A stretch of 64,000 nt of DNA, taken from contig OY294068.1 in the NCBI GenBank assembly GCA_958510875.1, positions 25,834,297 through 25,898,296 on the forward strand. The letters are read 5' to 3'. The DNA comes from Endomychus coccineus. Taxonomy: Eukaryota; Arthropoda; Insecta; Coleoptera; Endomychidae. Below, in pieces: positions 44,635-56,770 of the stretch; the stretch's first letter is position 1; the number at the start of each line of letters is the position of its first letter. The position numbers and the translations under genes are program-made. Under the pieces are notes generated by a model, which did no database searches, had not been told where the DNA came from, and saw only the letters and a list, made by a program, of their open reading frames with translations.

Positions 44635-45185
44635 CTATCTCCTCATCAGTACGGTGTATTCTACGAAATTTAGTACCCTGATTCTTCTGACTTCCTCGGG
44701 TGTAGTTTTATTGTTTCCAAAGTATATCCGACGACCAACCGTGTATGCCGTGCACTGACACAGCACTTGCATGGGAGTATCTTCTTCCACGCCGCAACCC
44801 CTGCATGTGAGCTGATCCATCGTGCAGAGATGTTTGTTGCATGGGGATTGTTCGCTCAGGAATGCAACAAGATTCCGTATTTATTGCCGTCAGTAGATTT
44901 TTCACCCGTTGCTGCTGGAGATCTTCCATTAGTCGCTTGGAGTTCGACATACGGGGCAGTTCCCTTCAGGTCTCGAGCCATTTGGATTACAGATTTCGTT
45001 GTGGCGTCTCATGCTCTGGTTCAATCAGGTGCTGATTTAATTTTTCTATCAAATAGCGAAGTTCCTGGAACGCTTTACCTAGTGACGTTTTTCTTGATGG
45101 CTATAACTTCCAAACTTTTAAGTAAAATTTCAATGCCTCCCTTCCCGAAATTCCATCCCTGGTTCATACACTGTTCTACTCGCAT
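44635..45185 (-). pseudogene. LINE C-terminal zinc-knuckle fragment
   Basis: MDQLTCRGCGVEEDTPMQVL then CQCTAYTVGRRIYFG, TPEEVRRI and NFVEYTVLMRR, then stop. The C..C....E....LC.C spacing and following block match the C-terminal end of R1-like LINE ORF2 proteins. Upstream, RNase H-proximal sequence is frameshifted. Confidence 0.7.
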
Positions 45186-45189
45186 GTAG

Positions 45190-46600
45190 TCAAATTATAA
45201 ATAAAGCGGAAAAAAGGTATTGAGTATAATAGAGAATATTCTAATAATGCCTAACACCGTGATGCAAATTTCGCCAATTCTCAGGAAATGGGAAAGTGTT
45301 AGATTCATACCACTTTATTCAATTATATTCTTCGTTATCATTATCAATCAGTATTCTTCAAGTTACAGACTGATATATGATACTTTTGAATAAATTATGT
45401 TCATCTGAAGCACATATCAACATAATAATTCAACATTTCAATTGCCTTGTTAATTACGATAGGATCTGATTTTGCAATGATGAGTAGGCAACTGACCTTA
45501 TGACAACAGCTATATCAACAAAACAAGTAGCTTTCAATTTCAGTTATAGAGAATCTAAATAAATACTATCAACTTTGTTCTTGAAAACGAGACAGATGTT
45601 AAAATCAAACATGTGTGCTATTAAATCTAGCGTGCGATGGCGGTGACCACTGAGCAAACAAAAGACAATCTCCGGTTGTCGGCGAACGGTGATAGTCTTT
45701 GTTTAACGACATAACAATTTCGGATTCAATTTGCTAATGATGACAGTTGCCTGTTTTCTTTGTGAGTGTCCATCTTTTTATTCAAAACCACGTCGTTAGC
45801 ATCTTTCTGGCAGTGGAAAATTGGTGTATGGACCTTTCTTTGAAGTGACGTGACAAAACAATTCTGGTTTTAATATTGTGAGTTGGCGAGATATTCATGG
45901 TTTGTTTCGTTGATATGAAATGAATACCGTATTCTCAAATTATGAATTTCGGTATCAACGTATCATAACGATTTATATTGATAAAGGGTTGCAATTAGCA
46001 TCGTACGATACGATAATTACGATGACGCCAAATTCTTACGAAATATGATTCTTAAGCTGTTGAAGTAGAACCCTACCTAGTCAGGGTTATTATAGGTGCG
46101 TGCGTTTAGTAAAATGAATGAATCACCACACGGTATTTACCCCTCATTCCAATAATACACGTAGTAGATGTTTTAACAGGGGCCAGCATAGAACTGCCCT
46201 TATTTAACCTTCCCTTTGTTGCGTGCTAATACTCAAGATATAATAAAATGCACTTCAGACATAGCATAAAAGATTGTAATACAATTTCAACTAAAGGGAA
46301 GTTTATCTATATAGCTAACCAATTATGTTTTGAATTTTTATTAAGACAAAATGTAATTATTTATACTTATACATTTGCAAGGGATGTAGTCGAATAACAC
46401 ACTGTTGAATACTTCATTCGCATTCAATGAATATCGATTTTATAGATCAGGAGGAAGTTTTAAGCATCGTTAAGCTCAAATCAAAAATGAATGTAATCTG
46501 ATATTTCCAGAAGATTGAGAAAATTGAATATATTATTTATATACTCATACGTCTCCTTATTCACAGATGGATCTAATTAAATCAAGGTACATATGGAGGA
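45190..46600. other. No gene recognised
   Basis: Unassigned sequence; no open frame or repeat supported. Confidence 0.35.
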
Positions 46601-46609
46601 ATCAATACT

Positions 46610-47237
46610 GGTGAAAAGTCCCTGAAAGCCTTGGAGCCAAATCTCTTTCCGCCAAGCCATTTCTACAAGTTTGAAAATGGATAAAAATCGCAGGGGGCCA
46701 AATCTGGATAATATGGTGGATGACGAATCAATTCGTAGCACAATTCAAGCAATTTTGCTCTTGCGACTGCGGACCTGTGCTTCGTCCTGGTGGAACAGCA
46801 CCTTTTTCTTTGCCAAATGCCGCAGTTTTCCCTTTAAATCGGCGTCGAATAGATGCAACAGCTCTGCATAATATACGCCGGGTATCATTTTGCCCTCTTC
46901 AAGGTAACCGATATGGACGATACTGTGTACATTCCAAAAAACTGTCGCCATGACTTTATTGGCCCATAAACCCACTTAGGCTTTTTTCGGGTTCGATTTG
47001 CCAGGATAAGTCCATTGTTTCGTCTGTTCTTTGGTCTCTGGTGTATTGTGATGGATCCATGTTTCGTTCACAGATACAAAACGGCACAAAAAGTACTTCT
47101 TATCGCCCTCAAACATCGCCAAACACTCCTTTGAAGTTGTAACGCTCGCGCTTGTTGTCAACAGAGAGAAAATACGGCAGCCATCTGGCAGATAGGTTTC
47201 TCATATTCAAAAATTTATCAAAATGTTCCGTACCTTC
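46610..47237 (-). pseudogene. mariner transposase, copy A of a tandem pair
   Basis: Blocks in order: ECLAMFEGDKKYFLCRFV, ETWIHHNTPETKEQTKQW, GLWANKVMATVFWNVHSIV, YLEEGKMIPGVYYAELL and HLAKKKVLFHQDEA. Standard mariner order with broken frames. The third catalytic block is largely missing. Confidence 0.85.
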
Positions 47238-47800
47238 CGTAGCGCAATTCATGCAATTTTGCCATTGCGACTGAGGACCTGTGCACCGTTGCGTTGTTCT
47301 GGTTAAAGAGCACTTTTTCTTTGCCAAATGTGGCCGCTTTCGCTTCAAATCGGCTTCGAATCGATGCTACAGCTCTACATATTACAAGGCGTTTTGCTCT
47401 CTTCAAGGTAATCGATATGAACGATACCATGTGCATCCTATAAAACTGTCGCCATTACTTTGTTGGCTGACAAACCAATTGGGCCCTTTTCGGCTTTGAT
47501 TCGCCAAGACAAGTCCACTGTTTCGACTGTTCTTTGGTCACTAGTGTGTTGTAATGGATTCACGGTTATGAAACGGCGCAAAAAGTCCTTCTTATCGCGT
47601 TTGAACATCGCCAAACACTCCTTTGAAGTTGTCACACCGTCGCGCTTGTTGACAACGGACAGCAAATGGGGCAGATAGCTTCCTCATATTCAAAAACTTA
47701 TGCAAAATGTTCCGTACCTGTGCGGTTGAGATGCCCATAGCCTCAGCAAACATGTTCACTTTAACTCGCCGATCGTCGGAACACAATGAATATTAACAAT
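47238..47800 (-). pseudogene. mariner transposase, copy B of a tandem pair
   Basis: Repeats the same blocks as copy A, in the same orientation: MCSDDRRVKVNMFAEAMGIS (helix-turn-helix), KECLAMFKRDKKDFLRRF, GLSANKVMATVL and GKEKVLFNQNNATVHRSSVA. It abuts copy A at about 47238 without spacer. Confidence 0.8.
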
Positions 47801-48094
47801 TAGTTTTTAGCTTTTGTATAACAGGACAAGCCACTAGCTACTGGAGGGAAAAACACAAACTTTAGGTTGATATTATTAATTTGCCATAACGATTTTCAAA
47901 GGTATATCTATGGTTTCGGCGTTTATGTAGTGTAAATTCATAATACTTCAGAAGTTGGAGAATAAAACTCAAATTTTACACAAAACTTTTAACATTTAAT
48001 TTAAAAATGCTGACAAATTGTTTCACCACACTGTGGCATTATCAAAGCGAGGAGTTATCAACTAAAGCTAAATCTAAAAGTATGTCCTTAAATA

Positions 48095-50947
48095 TTAGGG
48101 ATCAGAATGTGGTGCAAATTGAGGGATGGGGGTGGATAATGGTGGGAGTGTGTTTACGAAATTGTTAACAAGCGGTGAATTGAGTTTTATTCTCCAACTT
48201 CTGAAGAAATTTTCAAAGGTGTTAACTGACGTAGCACACACAATATCACAAGGGACATTATTCCACTTTGAAAAAACTCTGTTAGCAAGGACGCCCTGAC
48301 GTGACTTCGATTTGAAGTGTTCCTTTTTAAATTTCCAATCTTGACCTCTAGAACGTTGATCCTGGTTAAGCATGAATAGGTGATTTAAATTGTACTCGAT
48401 CAGATCTCCTCGAAGTCGGCGTTCCATAAATGTTGTTGAGTTCAGAAAGCTAAGCCTTCCTTCGTAACATGGTCTGTGGACGCCAAATGGAATACGAGTA
48501 GCATAGCGTTGTACATACTACAAAAAGTCTTTGCACCACGTGACCAGTCGATACTCCAAACCAGGCCCGCGAACTCAAGAATGGGCCGTGTATATGTGGT
48601 ATGGAGGTTATAGAAGTGATGAGAGGAAATTACGTGAAATGCCTTAGAAAGTAAAAGAGCAGAAGTTTCTGATTTTTTTGTAACTTTGTTTAAGTGCTGG
48701 GTCCAAGATAAATCTGCCGAGATGGTCAGTCCAACATCCTCGTGCTCGGTCACCGTTTTAATTGAATATCATTCAACTTGTAAATCTTGTGGTGGCTATG
48801 CTTCCCCATGTGCAATACAACACACTTTTGAATACTGAGATAAATCTTCCATAATCTACACCAGATCGATATTTGGTTTCAATCTCCTTGAAGAAATTTG
48901 TATTTTTGAATAGGGTTTGCGTAAATCTTGCTATGATCGGCATAAAAAGAGATCATCGACTGAACATAGTTACGAATATCAGACATACAAAATAAACAAA
49001 AAGGGTCCCAGTATTGACCCCTGGGACACATCACTATAAACGTCATATTCGGAAGAGTATGTGTCGCCATGACGCACGGCAAAGTTTCTATGAGTCAGAT
49101 AGGCCGAAATCTATGTAAATTGCTCATAATTCCAAGATGTTCTAGTTTGTGAAGTAAAAGTTTTATAGGAACACTGTCAAAAGCCCTAGAAAAGTCCAAG
49201 TAGACTATGTCAACTGGTTCGTTTTTATCTAGTGACAAGCTCCAGTTATTGACACAGTCAAGCAGTGTTGTTCAGGAGGAATTAATTTATTATTTAGAGA
49301 GAATTCCATCACTTTTTTAGAGACGATTGCTTCCATAACTTTAGCAACTATTGGAGTTAAACTGATGGAACGATAATAATTATCAGAATCCAACTTATCA
49401 CCTTTTTTGAAGATGTAACTGAGAATATATCCAGACGTCGGGTAGATTATGTGTATTGGATAAATTAGTCAGAATAATTGATAGGGAAATGTATACAAGG
49501 TGTCCCATCTCAGACGAGCCACCTCGTATATTTCTTATCCCATAGTGAGTGAAAAAATCTCCCGAAACACGTCGAATGATTTTGTTTGGGGGACATCTTT
49601 TGACGTATATTTGAGGCTTGAACGAGCAACCCCCTAATAGGGGGCGCTTCAACCCCTCAAAATTGAATAGAGGAGAGGGGTTGAGTGATACGTCATTTGA
49701 AAGGTCTTGGAAGCCTCTGTACAACGGTGTATGAAAAACGTAAATTTGATGAATCGTTTTCGCCAAAAATTAATTTTGTTGCTCGAATGCGCCACCTTGA
49801 ATATTTTGGTTATTTGTACAATGTACAAGCTCATTTTTATTAAGCCTTTTTTACAAACTTAAACAATCTTCAAAAAATCACCTAATTGGACCTCTGTTTA
49901 TTCCTGGTAATTTAAATGGCGAAATTTATCTTGAAATGTTGGAAAATGCGATTGATCCGTTAATAACTGAACAATTAGAAAACGATCCTCTACTACTTGA
50001 ACAACAATTGCATTTCCAACAAGACGGAGCTCCTCCTCACTACGCCGCACCAGTTCGCCAATACCTCAATTTGCAATACCCCGGTCGTTGGATTGGAAGA
50101 AGAGGTCCTATGGAGTGGCCTGCCCGATCTCCTGACCTGAACCCTCTGGACTTCTTCTTGTGGGGACATCTTTAGTCCAAGATTTTTGTGACTCAGCCTG
50201 AAAATTTGGACGGACTACGCCAACGAATTGTAAATGTCGTCAAATAACTCCAATTATGATGAACCATGTTAGAGACGGTTTTCAGTCAAGATTGTATTAT
50301 TGTATGGAAGTCAATGGAGGACAATTTGAACATTTGATTTAAACACGCAGATTTAATTTTTTTCATTGTAAGCATGACAACACATTTCAATTTTTTTACG
50401 AATGTGATTTTTTGGAGATTGTTTAAGTTTGTAAAAAAGGCTTAATAAAAATGAGCTTGTACATTGTACAAATAACCAAAATATTCAAGGTGGCGCATTC
50501 GAGCAACAAAATTAATGTTTGGCGAAAACGGTTCATCAAATTTACGTTTTTCATACACCGTTGTAAAGAGGCTTCCAAGATCTTTCAAATGACGTATCAC
50601 TCAACTCCTCTCTTCTATTCAATTTTGAGGGGTTGAAGCGCCCCCTATTAGGGGGTTGCTCGTTCAAGCCTCAAATATACGTCAAAAGATGTCCCCCAAA
50701 CAAAATCATTCGACGTGTTTCGAGAGATTTTTCCACTCATTATGGGATAAGAAATATACGGGGTGGCTCGTCTGAGATGGAACACCCTATAGTATGGTGG
50801 CAACGATTAAGATTAAGGGGCACAGTTGTTAGCCAGCTTATTAAGTTGTTCTTAAATAATGAAATTTCTAAACTTGAGTCAGTAGTTCTCGTAAATCGAA
50901 TTATTGGTAGATTCAAAGGAACATCTTCTTTAGAAAAGGAGTTTTGA
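48095..50947 (-). pseudogene. LINE ORF2 remnant split by a DNA transposon
   Basis: The minus strand from 50947 to 50792 and from 49493 to 48095 reads as one decayed LINE. Upstream part: NLPIIRFTRTTDSS. Downstream: NLSNTHNLPDVW, IFKKGDKLDSDNYYRSISL, VAKVMEAIVSKKVMEF, DVGLTISADLSWTQHLNKVT, HTTYTRPILEFAGLVWS, LNHLFMLNQDQRSRG and KWNNVPCDIV. This is the CR1/Jockey-like order from RT to C-terminus, with many frameshifts. Confidence 0.75.
49496..50789 (+). mobile_element. 1294-bp TA-flanked element with about 390-bp inverted arms and a transposase C-terminal fragment
   Basis: Left arm about 49496-49880, right arm about 50405-50789, TA on both sides (49494-49495 and 50790-50791). Between them the plus strand encodes LIGPLFIPGNLNGEIYLEML, QLHFQQDGAPPHYAAPVRQY (second Asp), GPMEWPARSPDLNPLDFFLW (third Asp) and then a stop. 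The N-terminal DNA-binding half and first Asp are absent, so this copy cannot move itself. Tc1/mariner superfamily. Confidence 0.88.
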
Positions 50948-50949
50948 AA

Positions 50950-52047
50950 TTTCTAGGCAAGTATTTGAGAAATCATGTATTTATTATCATGAACAATTCC
51001 ATTCTGATCCTTAATAATAGGGACACTCACTTTAGATGATAATGACTATCGAACATATTTGTAAAGTTTCTTTTTGTTTGTAAAAAACCAAGTATGACGT
51101 CATATCATTGATACGGCGAAAAAGACATATGTAGCAATGTTCTGGATAAACTGTTATCTTATTTCATGAACTAGTAAAAAAGTCCAAATATATGTAAAAT
51201 CATTTACTTCGATTTTAGTATTAGATACCTCATTACTCAATTTGAAATTTATAACAGGTAACTAAATTCCACGCAAGTGATTATAACTGTATGCTCACCC
51301 AACATACGTATTGTGAGTCATGGACGTAGGAAACCATAACATGATATGTAGGTAGGCCGTGCAGGCGCGTCGTCTCGCCGTGAGTCAAGGGAATCCGAAA
51401 GGTATGATTGCGTGTGGCGTCATTCATACCTCCGACGTGACGCCGGCGTCTATCTGCCACTACATCTCTTACCTTACAACTGCTATTTACATTAAACCAT
51501 TACGAACACATTCATGATTCAATTCACTTTCCCTGGCATGATGAAACTATTTTGGCATTGCTTCAAATCAATGTCAATTTGTTTACTATTTCCGACAGTG
51601 AGACTGAATATATAGAGGTATTTCAGGTATACATTAATATTGTTCATTGAATTCATTTCCAGAAGGCACCACTATCTGGAAATATAGTGTATTCGTTCAA
51701 CCTTGAACATATTTAACATTAAACAGATAATTAACTGTCTTTCACAGGGACAGCCGATATCCATTTCCATCTAATTCATCGATTACATATTTTTACGGTT
51801 GATTATTTCTAGAAAACTTGCAGGTATAGATAAATAGGACCAAAAGAAAGGTGTTATGCTGTTTCAACCATTCTTGTTCATATGTCTTCAAGAACAGAAT
51901 TCTCTTTGTAGATATATTTGATAATTCCATGACATCTCTACGAGGAGCGTCTTTTTGCTGAAACCAGTGTTTCCACTCAATGCAGCCTTTAAATAAATTG
52001 GATTCACGTAAAAACGTATATGATAAATTTTTGTTCCATAAAATTGT
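50950..52047. other. No gene recognised
   Basis: The first 150 bases may be the decayed 5' part of the LINE above. The rest is unassigned. A GC-richer patch at 51355-51465 has no ORF of note. Confidence 0.3.
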
Positions 52048-52055
52048 ATTAGGTA

Positions 52056-53707
52056 CAGGGCCGGATTTAAGGTGGTGGAGGCCCCTGGGCCCAAGTTTGG
52101 TGGGAGCCCCTATATGTCAGAGACATTTTTTTTATTCAGTATACACCGACTGTATACTGAATGCAATTTTAATGCATTTTAAAATGTTCTTGTAATAAAA
52201 AATCTGAACAATATATATTATTTAATGTACATAAATATCAATAACTTTACACAGGTATTTTTTGAGTTTTCGTCGCCGCGAAATCGTCGATGACATCGCC
52301 AAAATTCAAGGATCTCAAAATATCTCTGTTGCTGCTCAAAATCGCGAGATCGTTAAGACGTTGTTGAGTCATTGCCGTTCGCAATCTGTTTTTCAACAAT
52401 TTTAATTTTGAAATTGATCTTTCCTCTAAGCAATTCGTGATCATTAAAACGAGATACATTTTAAATATAGTTTCAACATTAGGAAAAGCATCCTGCAGCT
52501 GTTTCAATGATTAACGAATACATACAATGTTCGCGACTTAAGTATTGGTCTTTGTTCCCAGCAAACTGTCTGTAAAATTCGGCGAATTGTATTAGCTCGA
52601 CCCCAAGATTTTCATCAACATCGTCTTTGTAAATTCCAGCCAAAAGCCGTACTCGTTTACGCAAATCATCGGAACTCAAATCCTCGAATTCGTCCAGAAA
52701 TCCGAAACGCATAAACACTACTTCATACGCCGCAAGCCGTTGGTCCAATGATATCAACAACTGGTCGATTACAAGGAGGTAGTTTTCGACGACAAATTTC
52801 CTCGATGGTGACAAGTACTCTGACGTTCCAGTTCGTTCTTTTCCTGCTTCTTCGTAGAACGCAAAATTGTTGCGTTCTTTCTCAATGAAAACTCTTAGTG
52901 ACTTCAGAGTTACAACTGCCGAATTCGAGTCGAGCTTGGTATTTTGAAGCAGTTTGCTTGCCGCGTTAATTCTGTTTAAAATGTCATTCCAGAAGACAGC
53001 ATAGATGCCAATTTCCAATTTGCACATTTGCTTATGCAAGCCTTGACACTCGACTCGGGTTTTCGAATGTTGCTCATCATCTTCGGACATTAACCAGAGT
53101 GTTTGTTTTATGTCTGCATATCCGAGCACCAAAGCTTTAGTAGCATCTGCACTACAAGACCAGCGGGTACTATTCACTCGAGCTGGACATGTATTTGACG
53201 TTTCTCTGTGTCGGAGTGAGATGTTTGGAGTTGCTCTGTAAGTTTCTTGTAACGACTTGTAGAGCTCGTGAAAAATACGTGAACTTCTTCCAAAAAGTTG
53301 AAAAACCGCACTGCCGCAACACAACATTCTGCAGCATCTTTGCCGACGAGGCTCAGGGAATCTGCAGCACAAGGAATTCAATCAGACAATTCGTTGTCCG
53401 CCTTCACAAGAGCTTGAAGACCGTTGTATTTCCCACTCATGGCAGACGCATTGTCGTAAGAAATCTGTACATGCAAATGTTGCACTAAAGGACGCAAAAA
53501 GACGATATTATTATTATTGATTACCAATATTCACATCAATACTATAACTATACTATAACGATACTATTGATTACTATATTAAATAATTGTCATACGATTT
53601 CTGTATTTAGCAAATTTTTTTTTCTTCACTTGATCTTTGGTGGGGGCCCCTAGGTGGTGGAGGCCCCTGGCCATGGCCCACCCGGCCCACCCCTAAATTC
53701 GGCCCTG
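52056..53707 (-). mobile_element. hAT element encoding a ZMYM1-like transposase, degenerate
   Basis: The termini CAGGGCCGGATTTAAGG and, inverted, CAGGGCCGAATTTAGG are flanked by a perfect 8-bp duplication ATTAGGTA (52048-52055 and 53708-53715). The minus strand encodes YDNASAMSGKYNGLQALVKA (an early hAT catalytic block), a stop, KDAAECCVAAVRFF, a frameshift near 53170, then RVNSTRWSCSADATKALVLG and, after another break, the dimerisation tail TNCLEERSISKLKLLKNRLR. The BED/TTF finger end is missing. Confidence 0.9.
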
Positions 53708-53715
53708 ATTAGGTA

Positions 53716-54883
53716 CCCGAGCGTGAGCTTACTTCAAATTAAAAATTGGATAGAAGGTCACTTCTGACCCAACAATTTCAAAATTGTAATTACATCATCC
53801 TGTAGGATGAATCCTCTTTATATGTCTGAAGATGGAGTAAAAAGAAAACCTCCTCAATTTTTGATTTATGTTCCTTTGATAATTTTATGTTTAAATATTA
53901 CCTCTCCCTTCTCTTCATCACATGTTACCCACCAAACTCCTGTATTTCTGAAAAATAGCAGATAAAATCTATCAAAAAATTATTGGAGGTTGATGCTTAG
54001 AAAAAATATTGATGGCGTCATTTATCTGTAGATAATGTTGAAGGATTTTCTTTTTACCGTGAGACGTTGAATTCGATTTTCATTCTTCGTTCTTTTAACT
54101 TTGTAGTATTTTTTGTTTGATAAAAATTATGCTCAAATACTATTCTGCTTCAGTTATATTTTTTCATTCTATACTTAATTCTCGATTTGTAGTTGGGATA
54201 TTATAGAATTTTTGATTCATTGTAGCTGCATGTATTTGAAATTAGATTAAAAGTGAGATGTTAAATTTTGATTGATAAATACTATATGAATAGTAGTAAT
54301 TAACATCTAGGGAATTGGATTAATTGAGAAATTAAATTACTGAGCAGCATTTAACTCTTCAGAATTGAATTATACAGTGCTCGCATCTGATATTGAAGCA
54401 CGCTTTAAGGTGAAGTATTTCCGTTTTGAATGATGAGATTTGTTTAGCAAGACAGTATTAAAAATATGCAATCTACAGTTTCTCATATGATTATCTCTGT
54501 TTAATTAAATTATTCCATCAGATAATAATTAGTTGGTGTATATGAAGCAATAATTTCTTTCGATAATGTCTCCAGTTGGTTCATGTTTTTAAATTATAGT
54601 GCAGGGACCTGGGGTATACGCGTTGAAAACTGTGCGCCTGCGGATTTTCTTTTCGGATTACGTTTACAAGGTTCTTAGAGATGCTTTTTATCTTGGTCAT
54701 ATGATCTGTAGCCCGACAGTTTTTTTCATAGTGGCCGCCAAACTTAAACCGGTTGTAATGCATCATGGTAAAGTAAAAAAGGTTAAATCATATCAAATAC
54801 TATCATGTCTAGTATCAAATTAAAACTCTAGTAACTACCAATTACTTGAACGTGTTAGTTATGTAAATTGCTATGCATATAAG
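53716..54883. other. No gene recognised
   Basis: AT-rich, with open frames below 75 codons and no domain signals. Confidence 0.35.
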
Positions 54884-54885
54884 TA

Positions 54886-55894
54886 CCGGAATATCAAAAA
54901 TTATCTTGGTCAAGGGTGGTTGTGGAATATAAAACGTGTGTCTTACTTTACGTTTGAAATAATTATGTCACTGTCACACTGACATCATCAATAACCTACA
55001 AATTTCATACCTATTTATTTCAGTTGTAAAACAATAATGAACTACAAATAAAAAATTATCTTGGTCAAGGGTGGTTGTGGAATGTAAAACGAAATGTTAA
55101 CTTTGAACTTTTTACAAGGTCGCAATAGCCATAAACGGGGCCGAAAACTGTTAAATTGGTTAATTTTTGATAAATCGAATAACATTCACGTGAGGAGCGC
55201 GTAGCTCGCGAGTTAGAAAAGTGCAAATCTTCGGAACATAGAACGTCTTTACGAGGACTTTTCGCATGCGGTTTTCGCTTCATGTCGTTAGTTTATGAAC
55301 GGGGCCAACTAAATAGCATAGTCTCGGGCCCCAAAATGTCGATTAAATAGGAAAATTTAATTAAAATAGAAACAGGTACTCTCAAGTCTCAGCTACGCGC
55401 GTCTAACGTGCGACGTACCAAAGGGAATTTTCTAGCTACTAAAATATACCCAAAAGCGGTTAAAAGCTAGCGGCCGAAAACACTTCATTACAACTGGCGC
55501 CGGCCGCACGGGGCATAAAACGGCCCCGAATTAACAAGTTCGAGGTAAAAAGTATAAACTCTAACTGACGCGTAGCGAGCTCCTCGAGGCATATGTCAAA
55601 ATGATTACGTTCGTAGCTAATTACATAGGACGTCTGGCGTTCATGCAATTGTGTTTTTATACAATTCGAACCTTCTAATTTCGATAGGCCACGTGAAAAT
55701 CCCGGAGTCTAAAGTGCTAGAGACTTCTGAGTGTTATAACATTCCTATAAAATTGCGAAATTTCTCACTTTTAGAAACTTCAAATTAATTAATTTGACAC
55801 AATTTTTGGGGATATTTTTATTTCAAACGTAAAGTAAGACACACGTTTTAGATTCCACAACCACCCTTGACCAAGATAATTTTTGATATCCCGG
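54886..55894. mobile_element. 1009-bp TA-flanked DNA transposon (copy 2)
   Basis: Same family as 1902-2851, with the interior inverted relative to it. TA lies at 54884-54885 and 55895-55896. An extra copy of the terminal repeat (AAAAATTATCTTGGTCAAGG) starts near 55050, inside the left end, followed by GTGGAATGTAAAACG. This indicates an internal duplication or a nested partial insertion. Confidence 0.88.
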
Positions 55895-56104
55895 TACATT
55901 GGTTTAAGGCTTATATCATCTTATTTTCATTTGTTGAGGAAGATCAGTTGCATAGTGAACTACAAACACATTTCGTGTAAGATGTCTGGGCAAAGTTTTG
56001 CTCTTCTGTTTCGGTCTTCTCATGGGCTCGTCAGTAGGACGAAGTAGACGTGAAGTCACTGATTCAAAGAATCATCGTTAGAAATACTACCGCCAGGTGA
56101 CGGT

Positions 56105-56340
56105 GACCCTGGGCACCAGGTACCTCGGAGACCAATTCTGTCGGGATATTCGTGTTCAGGGACCCCAAAACCCCCCGAGTAACGAGTTTGGACTGATTAT
56201 ATAACGAATTTCCCGAAAACTTCAGGGGCCGACGGGGATACCGTTCATCGTGGGCACCAGGTACCTCGGAGACCGATTTCGTCGCGATATTCGTGTTCAG
56301 CGACCCCAAAAACCCCCGAGAAACGAGTTTGGACTCATTT
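56105..56340. repeat. Two direct repeats of about 88 bp, period 140
   Basis: GGGCACCAGGTACCTCGGAG starts both units (about 56110 and 56250). Each runs through ATATTCGTGTTCAG, GACCCCAAAA and CGAGTTTGGACT. The GTGTTCAGCGACCC motif is shared with the foldback at 60943-61862, so they may be related. Confidence 0.8.
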
Positions 56341-56766
56341 TTATCACTATTAACCGAATTATGAATTTATTATTTACGTTCAATTTGAAATGCAATTATG
56401 AAAGGCATATTATTTATGCAAATTGCATATTCTTAATTTCGTGAAGCTCTAACGAATCGAATGCAAAAAACCGCATTCAAATCCGTCTTACTGTTCAAAT
56501 TTTTCGAACTTTGGCCGTTTTTAGTGCTTCGTTTCCGCGACTGTACAGACTTGTGAAATGGGAAGGAACAATACACGAATTAGAGAAGTGTGGAGGTAAC
56601 AACGGTTCAAATTTCTTACACCAAGTGATTGTTCAACAAACTCAACAGTTCTTTCGAATCAACCGCTCGAAATTGAACGTTGAGAGACAATCATCTCTAC
56701 AGGACATCCCAGATTGGACGTGATAACAGAAGAAGCACTAATTCAATGACATCGATTATCGCTAAA
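56341..56766. other. No gene recognised
   Basis: Short frames only; the 70-codon frame at 56511-56723 has no recognisable motif. Confidence 0.35.
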
Positions 56767-56770
56767 TATA

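Noticed and set aside
47944..48206. 27-bp inverted repeat (CTTCAGAAGTTGGAGAATAAAAC and its inverse) as transposon ends
   Set aside because: One arm lies inside LINE coding sequence, so it more likely arose by inverted 3' rearrangement of the LINE; no target duplication.
49398..50947. Minus and plus frames of 104-122 codons at the arms of the 49-50 kb element as genes
   Set aside because: They are the same arm sequence read in mirror image; non-coding inverted repeat.
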